A DNA stretch of 64,000 nucleotides from Nannocystis exedens (GTDB lineage: Bacteria > Myxococcota_A > Polyangia > Nannocystales > Nannocystaceae), in contig NZ_NETK01000001.1 of assembly GCF_002343915.1 (NCBI RefSeq), positions 7,702,001 to 7,766,000 on the forward strand. The letters run 5' to 3'. Below the pieces are notes generated by a model. It was not told the origin of the DNA. It worked only from the letters and a program-made list of their open reading frames with translations, and made no database searches. The position numbers were made by a program, and so were the translations under genes. Shown piece by piece: positions 54,802 through 63,728 of the stretch (positions are counted from its first letter, which is position 1; each line of letters begins with the position of its first letter).

Positions 54802-55300
54802 GCGGCTTCGATCCTCGCCCGGTTTTATCGCGGGCGCGGGCGCGGCGGAAGAAAGCTTGCAAGAGCGCGGCGGACGGGTCGGCGAGGACGCCGGGGACGA
54901 TCGTGAGGCGGTGGTTGAGCCGCGGGTCGTCGCACAGGTTGTAGAGCGAGCGGACGGCCCCGGCCTTCGGATCGGCGGCGCCGTACACGAGGCGGGCGAC
55001 GCGGGCGTTGACGATCGCGCCGGCGCACATCGGGCACGGCTCCAGGGTCACGTAGAGCGTGGCGCCGTCGACGCGCCAGCGCCGGCGAGCGGCGCACGCC
55101 TCGCGCAGGGCGACGATCTCGGCGTGGCCGGTCGGGTCGGCGCCCTGCTCGCGGGTGTTGCCGCCGGTGCCGAGGACGACGCCGTCCAGCACGACCAGCG
55201 CGCCGACCGGGACGTCGCCGGCGGCCGCGGCCGCTTCGGCGATCGCCAGGGCGGCGCGCATGTAACGGAGGTCGAGCGCGTGCTGCGCGCTGTCGTCCAA
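54794..55300 (-). CDS. tadA: tRNA-specific adenosine deaminase TadA
   Basis: TadA converts A34 to inosine in tRNA-Arg(ACG), letting one tRNA read CGU, CGC and CGA. The 168 residues have the zinc/proton-shuttle motif HAE (His 59, Glu 61) and PCPMC (Cys 89, Cys 92), with VPVGALVV and the C-terminal LLQAFFRRARARDK typical of the bacterial enzyme. Its substrate tRNA-Arg(ACG) is encoded 2 kb away in this window. Confidence 0.95.
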   Translation of the reverse strand: MDDSAQHALDLRYMRAALAIAEAAAAAGDVPVGALVVLDGVVLGTGGNTREQGADPTGHAEIVALREACAARRRWRVDGATLYVTLEPCPMCAGAIVNARVARLVYGAADPKAGAVRSLYNLCDDPRLNHRLTIVPGVLADPSAALLQAFFRRARARDKTGRGSKPRV

Positions 55301-55313
55301 GGCGATCTCCGGC

Positions 55314-56822
55314 TCAGGGCTTGATGTCGGCGGGCGTGCGCGGCAGCAGCCGGGCCTCGTCGAAGCCGAACGTCAGCGGGCCGGTCAGCGACATGAAGGT
55401 GTCGCCGGCCATCGGCAGCATCCAGTCGGCCTTGGCGAAGAACACGTCGTCGACGAACAGGCCGTCGGTGAGCTCGAAGTCGCTGAACATCATGTTGGCC
55501 GCGGCGACCTGGACGTTCTCGACGGTGACGAGCACGCCCTCGTAGTTCTCCTGCAGCGGGCCGCCGGTGGCGACGTCGGCGGCGGACACGACCTCGGGGG
55601 TCGGGACGGCCCCGTTGCCGGTGACGACGATCTTGGCCGCGTCGCTGACCTCGATCTGCGAGTTCTCGTAGTACTCGTCGTACACGCCCTCGACGTCGAC
55701 CACGTCGCCCGGCTCGACGGTGACGGCCTGGGCGCCGATGTAGACGTAGATGCCCGAGTGCTCGCCGCCCATCGGGTCCTGAATGAAGAAGCCGTCCTTC
55801 TTGAAGGTGAGCGGCGAGGTGACGATCGCGCCCTTGACCAGCACCGGCGTCTGCACCGGCAGCGCGCCCTCCTGGATCTCGTAGATCGTGTGCTCCTCGG
55901 CCTGCGGCACCATGCCCGAGACGAGGTCGGCGGCGGCGCGCGGGGCGATCTTGTGGTTGTCGTAGCTGAAGCGCAGCGGCCCGGCGATGCTCGTGAACAC
56001 CTGCCCGTTGACGACCGTGGGCTCCTCCATCTGCGGGAACAGGAAGAAGTCGTTGATCCGCAGCGCGCCCTCGACCTCGAAGTCGCTCATGTCGACGGCG
56101 GGGTTGGTGACGGTGACGTTCTCGACCTGGACCAGCACGCCCTCGTAGGCCTCGGCCTTGGCGCCGCCGGTGGCGACGTCGGCGGCGGCGACCACCGCCG
56201 GCGCCGGCGGCTCGCCCTGGCCGACCTCGACGATCGCGTCGACGCTGGTGACCTGGAGCTGGCTCTCGCCGAAGAACTCGGTGTACTCGCCGGTGATGTC
56301 GACGACGACGCCCGGCTTGACGCCGAAGCTCATCGCCACCTCTTCGTAGAGGAACACGGCGATGCCCGACAGCTCGCCGCCCATCGGGTCCTGGACGAAG
56401 ATCGTGCCCTTGCCGTCGCCGTCGATGTGGACCGGCGAGGTGATGACGACGCCCTTGACGGTGACGACGCTGCCCTCGGGGACCTCGCCGCCCTGGATGT
56501 CGTAGATCGTGACGTCGTCGAGGTCGGGGCCGGTGGTGCCGGTCTCGGTGGTCGGGCCCGCGGTGGGGTCGGTGTCGACGCTGGTGGTGTCGGTGGTCGT
56601 CCCGGGCTCGTCGGTGGTGGCCGGGCTGCTGGTGGTCGGCGGCTCCTCGGTGGTCGGGCCGCCGGTGGTCGGCTCGTCGCTCGTGCTCGTGGTGTCGGTG
56701 CCCGTCCCGGTGTCGGTGCCGCCCGAGTCGGTGGTCATCGCGTCCGGGGTGAGGTTGCAAGCGACGGCCGCGAGCGCGAGGCCGACGGTGACACTGGGGA
56801 TGAGCGCGCGAGGACGAAGCAT
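55314..56822 (-). CDS. Lipoprotein with duplicated OB-like domain
   Basis: A 502-residue exported lipoprotein. The lipobox AAVAC is near residue 22 and a Thr/Ser/Gly/Asp linker follows to about residue 98. Two similar halves then follow, starting TIYDIQGGEVPEGSVVTVKG and TIYEIQEGALPVQTPVLVKG. Each half continues with the pattern FVQDPMGG or FIQDPMGG, then GVVVDITGEYTEFF or DVVDVEGVYDEYYE and an EVVSAADVATGG-like end, and carries two strand sets. The pattern fits OB-fold units found in extracellular nuclease and binding proteins. No catalytic motif is seen. Confidence 0.85.
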   Translation of the reverse strand: MLRPRALIPSVTVGLALAAVACNLTPDAMTTDSGGTDTGTGTDTTSTSDEPTTGGPTTEEPPTTSSPATTDEPGTTTDTTSVDTDPTAGPTTETGTTGPDLDDVTIYDIQGGEVPEGSVVTVKGVVITSPVHIDGDGKGTIFVQDPMGGELSGIAVFLYEEVAMSFGVKPGVVVDITGEYTEFFGESQLQVTSVDAIVEVGQGEPPAPAVVAAADVATGGAKAEAYEGVLVQVENVTVTNPAVDMSDFEVEGALRINDFFLFPQMEEPTVVNGQVFTSIAGPLRFSYDNHKIAPRAAADLVSGMVPQAEEHTIYEIQEGALPVQTPVLVKGAIVTSPLTFKKDGFFIQDPMGGEHSGIYVYIGAQAVTVEPGDVVDVEGVYDEYYENSQIEVSDAAKIVVTGNGAVPTPEVVSAADVATGGPLQENYEGVLVTVENVQVAAANMMFSDFELTDGLFVDDVFFAKADWMLPMAGDTFMSLTGPLTFGFDEARLLPRTPADIKP

Positions 56823-56943
56823 AGGTGGTGCGCGAAAATCTACCACCGGGGCGGCGACGCGCGCCAGTGGGCAAGCGGCCCCACGCGCCGCGCGCGGCTC
56901 GCCAGCCGGTGACATCGTCGCGACGCGTGCTGGAGCGAAGCGT

Positions 56944-56989
56944 GATGGTCGTTCGAGCATGTTTTTCGGAACATGTCCGAAGAGCCATG
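56944..56989. repeat. 14-bp CATG-box array, 4 boxes
   Basis: Boxes at 56944 (GATG), 56958, 56972 and 56986 (CATG). The spacer TTTTTCGGAA and its neighbour change together on both arms. A further pair is at 57061/57075. Both lie in the upstream region of the minus-strand lipoprotein gene; no gene is seen in 56823-57123. Confidence 0.85.
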
Positions 56990-57123
56990 CACCGGAGCGA
57001 CGCGGCGGTCGCGGAGGCGGCGCGCGCGGACGAGGCCGGCGGACGATCGACCGGCGAGCACCTGTCCTGACGGGCAGGTCAGGCGGGGGGAGATCTGCGG
57101 GCCGAGGAAAGCGAAGTCAGAAA

Positions 57124-57159
57124 GCGAGAGAGGCCCCGCGTGGGCGGGGCCTCTCTCGC
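57124..57159 (-). terminator. Intrinsic terminator of tRNA-Arg
   Basis: A perfect 16-bp stem with loop GTGG on the plus strand lies immediately beyond the 3' end of the tRNA. On the transcribed (minus) strand it is followed by TTTCTGACTT. Confidence 0.85.
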
Positions 57160-57161
57160 TG

Positions 57162-57235
<74 letters not shown>

Positions 57236-57338
57236 AAAACCCTGCAGGGGAGGTGCAGGGGCGGCGAAACCTATCAGGGTCCGAGGGGGGGAGCAAGAGG
57301 CTTCTGCGCGACAAAAACGAGCGCTACATCACAGAAGC

Positions 57339-58100
57339 TCAGCCGGCCCCGCCGGTCGCCCGCTCGGTCATCAGGGTGAGGAGGGTGATGGCGTTGTTGC
57401 CGAAGTGGACGGCGACGGCGCACACAAGCCGCCCGGTGGCGACGTAGACCCCGGCGAACACCAGCCCCAGCCACAGATAGACGACCAGGCCGTGGATGTT
57501 GCCGTGGAAGACGGCGAACAGCAGGGCCGAGGTGACGAGCCCCGGCCACATGCCGGCGCGGTGGGCGATCCGCCGGAACACGAGGCCGCGGAAGAACAGC
57601 TCCTCGCCGAGCGGGGCCAGCAGGAGGGCCGAGAACACCAGGCTGCTGAGGGCCGAGCCGCCGGCGGCCACGAGCTCCAAGACCAGCGGCTGCTCGGCGA
57701 TCGGCGCGCCGAGCAGCTGCATGAGGAAGCCGAGGGCGTAGCTGCCGACCACGGCGGCGCCGAGGTAGACGAGGGAGATCGTCGCGGCCCGGGGCAGGCG
57801 GGGCTGCTGCGCGGCCGGCACGAGCGGCGGCAGCGGGCCGGGGTCGAGCGCGCGGGTGAAGCGGTCGTAAAGGAGGGCGCCGACGAGGGTGGCGATCGGC
57901 GTCAGCGCCAGGGAGAGGGCGACCTTGGCCTGGTCCGGCGGCAGCACCGGGCGGCCGAACAGCGCCTGGATCGCGGCGCGCAGGCCGTCCGCGACCCCGG
58001 GGATCCCCAGGATCACGAGCAGGCCGGCGGCGAAGCAGCCGATCGCCATGACGATCTCGCTGGTGACGACGGCGATCCGATCTCTGACGGCGGCGGACAC
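57339..58100 (-). CDS. CPBP family intramembrane protease
   Basis: A 253-residue protein with about seven membrane helices. The CPBP (Abi/CAAX-like) active-site motifs are present: EELFFRGLVFRRI (EExxxR, the metal-bound Glu pair) and FAVFHGNIHGL (His motif) in consecutive helices. Members cleave prenylated or other membrane proteins or mature peptides. Substrate unknown. The gene stands alone, upstream of the tRNA-Arg gene on the same strand. Confidence 0.92.
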   Translation of the reverse strand: MSAAVRDRIAVVTSEIVMAIGCFAAGLLVILGIPGVADGLRAAIQALFGRPVLPPDQAKVALSLALTPIATLVGALLYDRFTRALDPGPLPPLVPAAQQPRLPRAATISLVYLGAAVVGSYALGFLMQLLGAPIAEQPLVLELVAAGGSALSSLVFSALLLAPLGEELFFRGLVFRRIAHRAGMWPGLVTSALLFAVFHGNIHGLVVYLWLGLVFAGVYVATGRLVCAVAVHFGNNAITLLTLMTERATGGAG

Positions 58101-58269
58101 TCGCGCTCAGTGTGGCGGGGGGCGCCAGATCCTACAAGGAGCCGCTGTGCTGTCGGTCGGGGTGTGACCTTGGCCCGTGCCCGGACCCTTGCAACCGGCG
58201 AGCGATGCGGCTAGGTTCCGAGACCCCGCGGGCCCCCGGCACGCGGCGTCCGACAACCTGACTGCGCAC

Positions 58270-58359
58270 GGAATGGTGGCCGAGAGGCTGAAGGCGCAGG
58301 TTTGCTAAACCTGTGTAGGGGAAACTCTACCGAGGGTTCGAATCCCTCCCATTCCGCCA
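58270..58359 (+). tRNA. tRNA-Ser (anticodon GCT)
   Basis: Acceptor GGAATGG pairs with CCATTCC, followed by discriminator G and an encoded CCA (58357-58359). The anticodon stem CAGGT/ACCTG encloses TTGCTAA, giving anticodon GCT for AGC/AGU Ser codons. A long variable arm (GTAGGGGAAACTCTAC) confirms the type II class. Confidence 0.97.
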
Positions 58360-58366
58360 CGTTCGA

Positions 58367-58398
58367 GGCCGTCCTCCCGCTCCCTGGGTCGGACGGCC
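58367..58398 (+). terminator. Hairpin after tRNA-Ser
   Basis: Arms GGCCGTCC (58367-58374) and GGACGGCC (58391-58398) form an 8-bp stem 8 bp after the tRNA end. No long T-run is present. Confidence 0.5.
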
Positions 58399-58511
58399 TT
58401 CGAGCTTTCGGCGCGCGCATCGCGGCCGCTGCGCCTGCAGCCGCGCGTGCTCGAGACAGCGTCGATCTCGTGTCGGCGCTCGCGCGATCTCCGAGCGAGG
58501 GGCGCGCCGAG

Positions 58512-58557
58512 GATGGCCCGGAAGACATGGGCAAAAAGACATGTCCTCGGGGACCGG
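58512..58557. repeat. 14-bp CATG-box array, 4 boxes
   Basis: Boxes at 58512 (GATG), 58526, 58540 (CATG) and 58554 (CCGG). It lies in the gap between tRNA-Ser and the cupin gene, which otherwise holds nothing that I can identify. Confidence 0.75.
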
Positions 58558-58692
58558 TGCGGTCGTCGCGCTCCCGGCCGGTCGCAGCGGCGCCGAACGC
58601 TGCGACGAGCCGGGTCGGCGGAGCGAGCCGGCGGACCGGGGCGCGCGGTGCTTCGGCGCCCCGCGAGCGCGGCCGGGCCCCGGGTGTCGAGC

Positions 58693-59178
58693 TCAGTAGG
58701 CCGAGCCGTCCTTGCGGGTGAAGTGCCAGCGGCCGTTCTCGAACACCCCGACGAGGTCGTCGGCCGGGTAGGTGACGGCGTCGCCGGGGGTGCGGTCGCC
58801 GACCTCGAGCAGGGCGACGTCGCTGTCGGTGAGGTTGAGGACGTGGTGCGCCTCGCCGGAGCCCGCCGGGAAGCCGATGCACATGCCGGGCTCGAGCTCG
58901 AACTCGCCGGCGTCGGTGACGAGGGTCGGGCGGCCCTCGAGGACGTAGACGAACTCGTCCTGGCGGGTGTGGGCGTGGCGCAGCGCGCTGCACGAGCCCG
59001 GCGCCAGGCGGGTGTGGTTGACGCCGAAGTTGACGAGCCCGAACAGATCGCCGAGCGGCCGCTTGAGCCGGCCCTCGACGCGGCGGGCGAACTCGGGCGG
59101 ATACACGCTGGGCCGCGCGCGGGGCGGGGCTTCGGCGGCGACGATCGGGGTCTTTCGCGGGGGCTGATCGGTGCTCAT
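58693..59178 (-). CDS. Cupin domain protein
   Basis: A 161-residue single-cupin protein. The metal-site motifs are GSCSALRHAHTRQDEFVYVL (cupin motif 1: HxH then E) and GEAHHVLNLTD (motif 2 His). The C-terminal YPADDLVGVFENGRWHFTRK is shared with a group of cupins annotated as transcriptional-regulator-like or sugar-binding. It may be an isomerase or dioxygenase; the substrate is unknown. Confidence 0.9.
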   Translation of the reverse strand: MSTDQPPRKTPIVAAEAPPRARPSVYPPEFARRVEGRLKRPLGDLFGLVNFGVNHTRLAPGSCSALRHAHTRQDEFVYVLEGRPTLVTDAGEFELEPGMCIGFPAGSGEAHHVLNLTDSDVALLEVGDRTPGDAVTYPADDLVGVFENGRWHFTRKDGSAY

Positions 59179-59256
59179 GACGGGCTCACGGGGTGCGAGA
59201 GAGCTGGCTCATGGGGCAGGTGACGATCGAAGGGCGGCGGCCGGAGGCGCGAAGGA

Positions 59257-59274
59257 CATGTCCCGAAGGACACG
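59257..59274. repeat. 14-bp box pair upstream of the cupin gene
   Basis: CATG at 59257 and CACG at 59271 flank TCCCGAAGGA. CATG at 59210 and CCTG at 59296 lie nearby but out of phase. Confidence 0.5.
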
Positions 59275-59313
59275 TTCATGGGATGGCGCTCGGGACCTGT
59301 CGGGCGGCGCTGC

Positions 59314-60138
59314 TCAGGCGGGCTCGCCGCGCATGCGTCGCTGGCGGGCGCGGCCGATCTTGCGCAGCAGCGGCTCGATCCAGTGCGACGTCCGCGGGAA
59401 CAGGTCGGCGATCCGCGCGAGCAGGGCCCGCGAGCGCGGCAGGGCCAGCAGGAGCGGGCGGCGCGGCAGGACCTCGTCGACGATGGCGCGGACGACGTCG
59501 TCGGGGGTGAGCAGGCGCGAGCCGGAGAAGGTCAGCTCGGCCTCGCCGTAGTGGAGCTGGAGGTCGAGCATGGGGGTGCGCACGGCGTCGGGACAGACGA
59601 CGGTGAGGGCGACGCCGCGCGGGCGCAGCTCCTGGGCGGCCGCCAGCGAGAAGGCCCGCACGGCGTACTTCGAGGCGCTGTAGAGGGCGATCCCCGGGAC
59701 CGGCGCGAGGCTGGCGAGCGAGGCGATGTTGATGATGTGGCCGCGACCCCGGGCGACCATGTGCCGGGCGGCGGTGCGGGTGCCGTGGACGACGCCCTTG
59801 GTGTTGATGTCGAGGTGACGGTCGACCTCGAGCGGGTCACACTCGAGGGTGTAGCCGGGCTTGAGGTAGCCGGCGACGTTGAGCAGGACGTCGACGCCGC
59901 CCATCACCCGCGTGGCCTCGGCGAACACGGCCTCCCAGGCGACCGGGTCGCGCACGTCGAGGCCGCGACAGTGGGCTCGCTCGCCCGGCCAGCCGCGCGC
60001 GGCGGCGAAGTCCTGCAGCGGCTCCAGCCGGACGTCGGTGGCGAATACGGTGTGGCCGGCCGCGAGGAGGACGTCGGCGGCGTGACGACCGATGCCGCTG
60101 GCACATCCGGTGATGAAAAATCGCTGTGGTGCGAGCAT
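59314..60138 (-). CDS. Short-chain dehydrogenase/reductase
   Basis: A 274-residue NAD(P)-dependent oxidoreductase with a Rossmann fold. The cofactor motif is TGCASGIG, followed by TDVR (acidic or NAD-preferring residue), NVAGYL (NNAG equivalent), a catalytic Ser region IASLASLAP and the catalytic YSASK. The C-terminal 40 residues are basic and helical, as in SDRs that act on lipids or membrane-bound substrates. The exact substrate is unknown. Confidence 0.92.
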   Translation of the reverse strand: MLAPQRFFITGCASGIGRHAADVLLAAGHTVFATDVRLEPLQDFAAARGWPGERAHCRGLDVRDPVAWEAVFAEATRVMGGVDVLLNVAGYLKPGYTLECDPLEVDRHLDINTKGVVHGTRTAARHMVARGRGHIINIASLASLAPVPGIALYSASKYAVRAFSLAAAQELRPRGVALTVVCPDAVRTPMLDLQLHYGEAELTFSGSRLLTPDDVVRAIVDEVLPRRPLLLALPRSRALLARIADLFPRTSHWIEPLLRKIGRARQRRMRGEPA

Positions 60139-60224
60139 CCCGTCTGGCCGCGGAGCCTAACACGGGGCCCGGGGACCCCGCGTCGGTGAGGTCCTCAGCG
60201 AGGCTCCGCCGACCCGGCTGCGAG

Positions 60225-60244
60225 GTCGATGCGGATGCATCGAC
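60225..60244. promoter_or_regulatory. Inverted repeat between divergent genes
   Basis: GTCGATGC-GGAT-GCATCGAC is a perfect 8-bp inverted repeat, 38 bp before the M23 gene start and 87 bp before the SDR gene start. It could be an operator for one or both. Confidence 0.35.
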
Positions 60245-60281
60245 GCTTGAAAACGCGCGGGCGATCCGGTAATCCGAGAGC

Positions 60282-61298
60282 ATGCGCTTCGAACGCCGCT
60301 GGTTGCTCGCATTCATGATCGCCGCCTGCGGCGATTCCGGGCCGCTGCTCACCAGCGCCGGCCCGGTGACGACGTTCCCCGGCCCGCTCGGGACGACGGC
60401 CGAGGAGCCGCCGACGACGACGACGAGCGGCGCGGGCCCGGGGCCGATCACCGAGGCGTGGATGACCGGCGGTCCGACCACGAGCACGACCGGCGAGGTG
60501 ACGACGACGAGCGACGGCGGCCTCGAGACGACGACGACGACGACGACGACGGGCGATCCGCTGGCCGATTGCCCGCGGCTGCGGGTGATGGTGCCGGCCG
60601 GCGAGGTGCTCAACGTGCGCCCGTCGCCGTCGACGGCCGAGGAGCCGGTGGCGACGCTGGCGAATGGACAATTGGTCGAGACGGTGGCGGCGGTCGCCGG
60701 CGAGACGATCGACGGCAATTCGCTGTGGTACCAGATCGCGTCGCCCGCCGGGTTCGTGTTCTCCGGCTTCGTCTCCTGCACGCTCGACGAACCGCCGGCC
60801 CCGCCCGCAGGCTACTACTTGCCGCTGACCTGCGGGATGTCGGCCAAGATCACGCAAGGCAACGACGGCGGGGTCAGCCACCAGGGCAAGGACTTCTACG
60901 CGTTCGACTTCGGGCTCGGCTTGAACACGCCGCTGGTGGCGATGGCCGACGGGACGGTCCACCACGTCTTCGCCGAGACCGGCCCGGGCGACCCCTGCTA
61001 CGACGGCGGCGGGCCGGAGTGCGGGCCGTACGGCAACCTGGTGGTGATCCTGCACGGCGACAATACGTCGAGCTATTACAAGCACCTCAACGAGGTCCAC
61101 GTGACGCTCGGGCAGGCGGTGACGCGCGGGCAGACGATCGGGCTGTCGGGCTCGACCGGCTATTCGACGGGGCCGCACGCGCACGTGATGCGGCAGGAGA
61201 ACTGCGGGCAGAGCAAGTGCCAATCGATCCCGCTCAGCTTCGTCGAGTGCGGGGTGCCGACGCAGGGACAGACGGTCACGTCGATGAACTGCCCGTAG
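60282..61298 (+). CDS. M23 peptidase-like lipoprotein with SH3b domain
   Basis: A 338-residue exported lipoprotein. The lipobox IAAC is near residue 16, then a Thr-rich linker to about residue 92 (ACG triplet run near 60530). Residues 97-168 form a bacterial SH3 domain (VLNVRPSPSTAEEPV). Residues 172-end match the M23/LytM peptidase fold, with HQGKDFYAFDF (first His and Asp) and the HxH in TGPHAHVMR. It should bind and cut peptidoglycan cross-links, possibly of prey. Both zinc motifs look intact. Confidence 0.9.
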   Translation: MRFERRWLLAFMIAACGDSGPLLTSAGPVTTFPGPLGTTAEEPPTTTTSGAGPGPITEAWMTGGPTTSTTGEVTTTSDGGLETTTTTTTTGDPLADCPRLRVMVPAGEVLNVRPSPSTAEEPVATLANGQLVETVAAVAGETIDGNSLWYQIASPAGFVFSGFVSCTLDEPPAPPAGYYLPLTCGMSAKITQGNDGGVSHQGKDFYAFDFGLGLNTPLVAMADGTVHHVFAETGPGDPCYDGGGPECGPYGNLVVILHGDNTSSYYKHLNEVHVTLGQAVTRGQTIGLSGSTGYSTGPHAHVMRQENCGQSKCQSIPLSFVECGVPTQGQTVTSMNCP

Positions 61299-61378
61299 CG
61301 AGATCGAGGGCAGGGCGCGGGCCCGCCTCGCGGATCGGCGGGGTCGGTGCTACGGTGCGGACCGCCGCGCCTCCGCTC

Positions 61379-63606
61379 ATGCCTCAAGATCCGCGCGCAC
61401 CGAGCCCCGCTCCCGCTCCTCGCCGGCGATGGTCGCGCCGGGGCGTGATCGCGGCCCAGATCGCGGTGGGGCTGGGGCTCGGGCTGGCGGCCACGGAGTA
61501 CGCATTCCGCGTGCGCGACGAGGGGGCATTCCCGCACGTGAATTTCTACGTGGCCGATCCGCAGCTCGGGGTGCGCCTGCAGCCGGGCGCGTCGATGGGG
61601 TTCAAGCTGGGCCGCAATCCGCGGACCACGATTCGGGTCAACGCGAGCGGTTATCGCGGGACCGACTGGCCCGAGCCGCCGCAGGCGCGCGAGATCGTGG
61701 TGGTCGGCGATTCGCAGGTGTTCGGGCTCGGGGTCGAGGACGCGGAGACGTTTTCGGCCAGGCTGGCTGAAAGGACAGGTCGGCCGGTGCTCAACGCGGG
61801 GGTGCCGACCTACGGGCCGCGCGAGTACCTCGAGGTGGCCCGCGAACTGCTGGTGCAGCGCAGGCCCGCGACGGTGGTGGTGGTGCTCAACTTCGTCAAC
61901 GACCCGTTCGAGCTCGAGCGGCCGAACACCGAGCGCCACGCGGTGTGGGACGGCTGGGCGGTCCGCCGCGAGACGGCGCCCGCCGCGGTGACGCAGTTCC
62001 CGGGGCGGGCGTGGCTGTTCTCGCGGTCGCACGCGGTGTACGCGTTGCGCCGGTGGCTGCACGCGGGCGCCTCGGCGGGGGGCCGGACCGCGACGACGCG
62101 GGCGGGCGGCCGCTCGACCCGGGGACGCCGTCGGAGGGCGGCTGGGAGGACCTCGTGCACGCGAGCTTGCGGGCGCAGGCGCAGCGGGCGGAGGCGGCGG
62201 CGCAGCACGAGCAGCGCCGCGGGGCCTCGCGCGCGCAGATCGAGGCGCTGAGCCGGCCGCTGCGGGCAGAGCAGGACCGGCTGCGCGCGCTCGAGGAGGA
62301 GCTGCGGTACGGCGATCCGGCGCAGTTCTGGGCGGAGGTGGCGGCGGGCCGGCCGGGCGACATCGTCGACAGTCGGCTGGCGGAGAGCGGGCGGTCGATC
62401 GTGCTGACGGCCGAGCTGATCCGCCAGGCGGTGGCGATCCGCGAGGACTACAGGAAGCAGCAGCGCAAGCTCGCCAAGCAGCAGGCGGCGGAGTTGCGCG
62501 CGCTGCAGGCGGCCGCGGCGACGTTGACCGACTCGCGCGAGGCGGTGCTCGCGGAGCTGGCCCGCAGCGCGCCCCGGCCGCGGCCGCAGTCGGTGTTCGA
62601 CGCCTACCTGGCGGAGTTCAAGGCGCTGTGCGACCTGCACGGGGCGGAGCTGGTGGTGGTGGCGCTGCCGATCGACGTGCAGGTCGACGCCGGCGAGTGG
62701 GCCAAGTACGGGGTCGAGCAGGGGCCGGACATGCGGCCGTCGCAGATCTTGCTGACCGACGTGGTGGCCAGCGCGGAGGAGCTGCGGATCCGCAGCTTCG
62801 ACGCGACCGCGGCGCTGCGCGCGGCCCAGCCGGGGGCGTTCCTCGACGGCGACATCCACCTGACGGCGCGCGGCCACGCGGCCCTCGCCGAGGCGCTGGC
62901 TGAGCGGCTGGCGCGACCGCTGCCGCCGCGGGTGCCGGGGCCGGGCCTGCCCCAAGGGACACGTTACGCGCCGGCGAAGCCGGCGTGGGACGCGGTGGAG
63001 GCGGTGCCGTTCGCAGGGTGGGCGACGGGCACGGTGCAGCACCTCGGCGGGTGGCTCAAGCTGCGGCTGTCGGCGGCCGACGCGGTCGAGCCGATCCGCG
63101 AGATCGAGGTGCTGGAGGGCGGCTCGCCGGCGGCGATGCGCATGACGACGGCGACCGGGATGACGCTGGTGACGCCGCTCTCCGTGGGGTCGCCGCTGAC
63201 GGCGCGGCTGTATCGCCTCGACGGTGTCGGGGAGCTGCGGATCGGCTGGGAGGCGGCGCAGCCGCGGGTCGAGGTGGTCGGGCTGGCGGAGGCTCCCGGG
63301 CGATCGCTCGTGTTCACGCGGCCGCCCGACGCGCTGTGCCGCTGCGACACGTGCGACGAGATGTGGGGCGACCCTGCGCTGGTTCCGGCGTGCAAGGCGG
63401 GGCAGACCGAGGCGAAGGGCGACGGCTGCGAGGCGCTGCTCGGCTGCGTGCGCCACGACCCGCTGTTCGCGCCCGACTGTCCCGAGGGACAGGTGCATGC
63501 GTTCGCCAGCAACGCCTGCTTCACGCCGTGCGACGACGACAACCCGTGCGAAAAAGGGCGCTGCACGCCGTGGCACGGGGCCGCGGTGTGTGTCGGCGGG
63601 GCGTGA
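61379..63606 (+). pseudogene. Frameshifted SGNH-hydrolase-like esterase
   Basis: The first frame has one membrane helix (IAAQIAVGLGLGLAATEYAF), then VVVGDSQVFGLGV with the catalytic Ser near residue 112 and LNFVNDPFE, the GxND-like oxyanion motif. Near 62070-62110 the match moves to another frame, which adds a coiled coil (EEELRYGDPAQFWAE and later), AELVVVALPIDV and the catalytic DxxH in GDIHLTARGH. It ends in a Cys-rich domain (CRCDTCDEMWGDP, CDDDNPCEKGRC). The catalytic Ser and the Asp-His pair are in different frames, so an intact parent of about 740 residues is certain. The copy is broken or misread. Confidence 0.8.
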
Positions 63607-63654
63607 GAGTTTACCTGCCTAAAAGGACCTCCGGTCGCGGCGGCGACGATGCAC

Positions 63655-63728
63655 CATGGCTCGAAGGGCATGCTCGAAAGAGCATGCTCTTTAGAACATG
63701 GGATTGGAATAATGGCCTCGAGGACATC
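63655..63728. repeat. 14-bp CATG-box array, 6 boxes
   Basis: Boxes start at 63655, 63669, 63683, 63697 (CATG), 63711 (AATG) and 63725 (CATC). Spacers CTCGAAAGAG and CTCTTTAGAA show arm covariation. The array lies about 50 bp after the esterase gene. From 63729 to the window end I see no gene that I can support. Confidence 0.88.

Noticed and set aside
60530..60556. ACG triplet run as a regulatory microsatellite
   Set aside because: It lies in frame in a Thr-rich lipoprotein linker and simply encodes Thr repeats.
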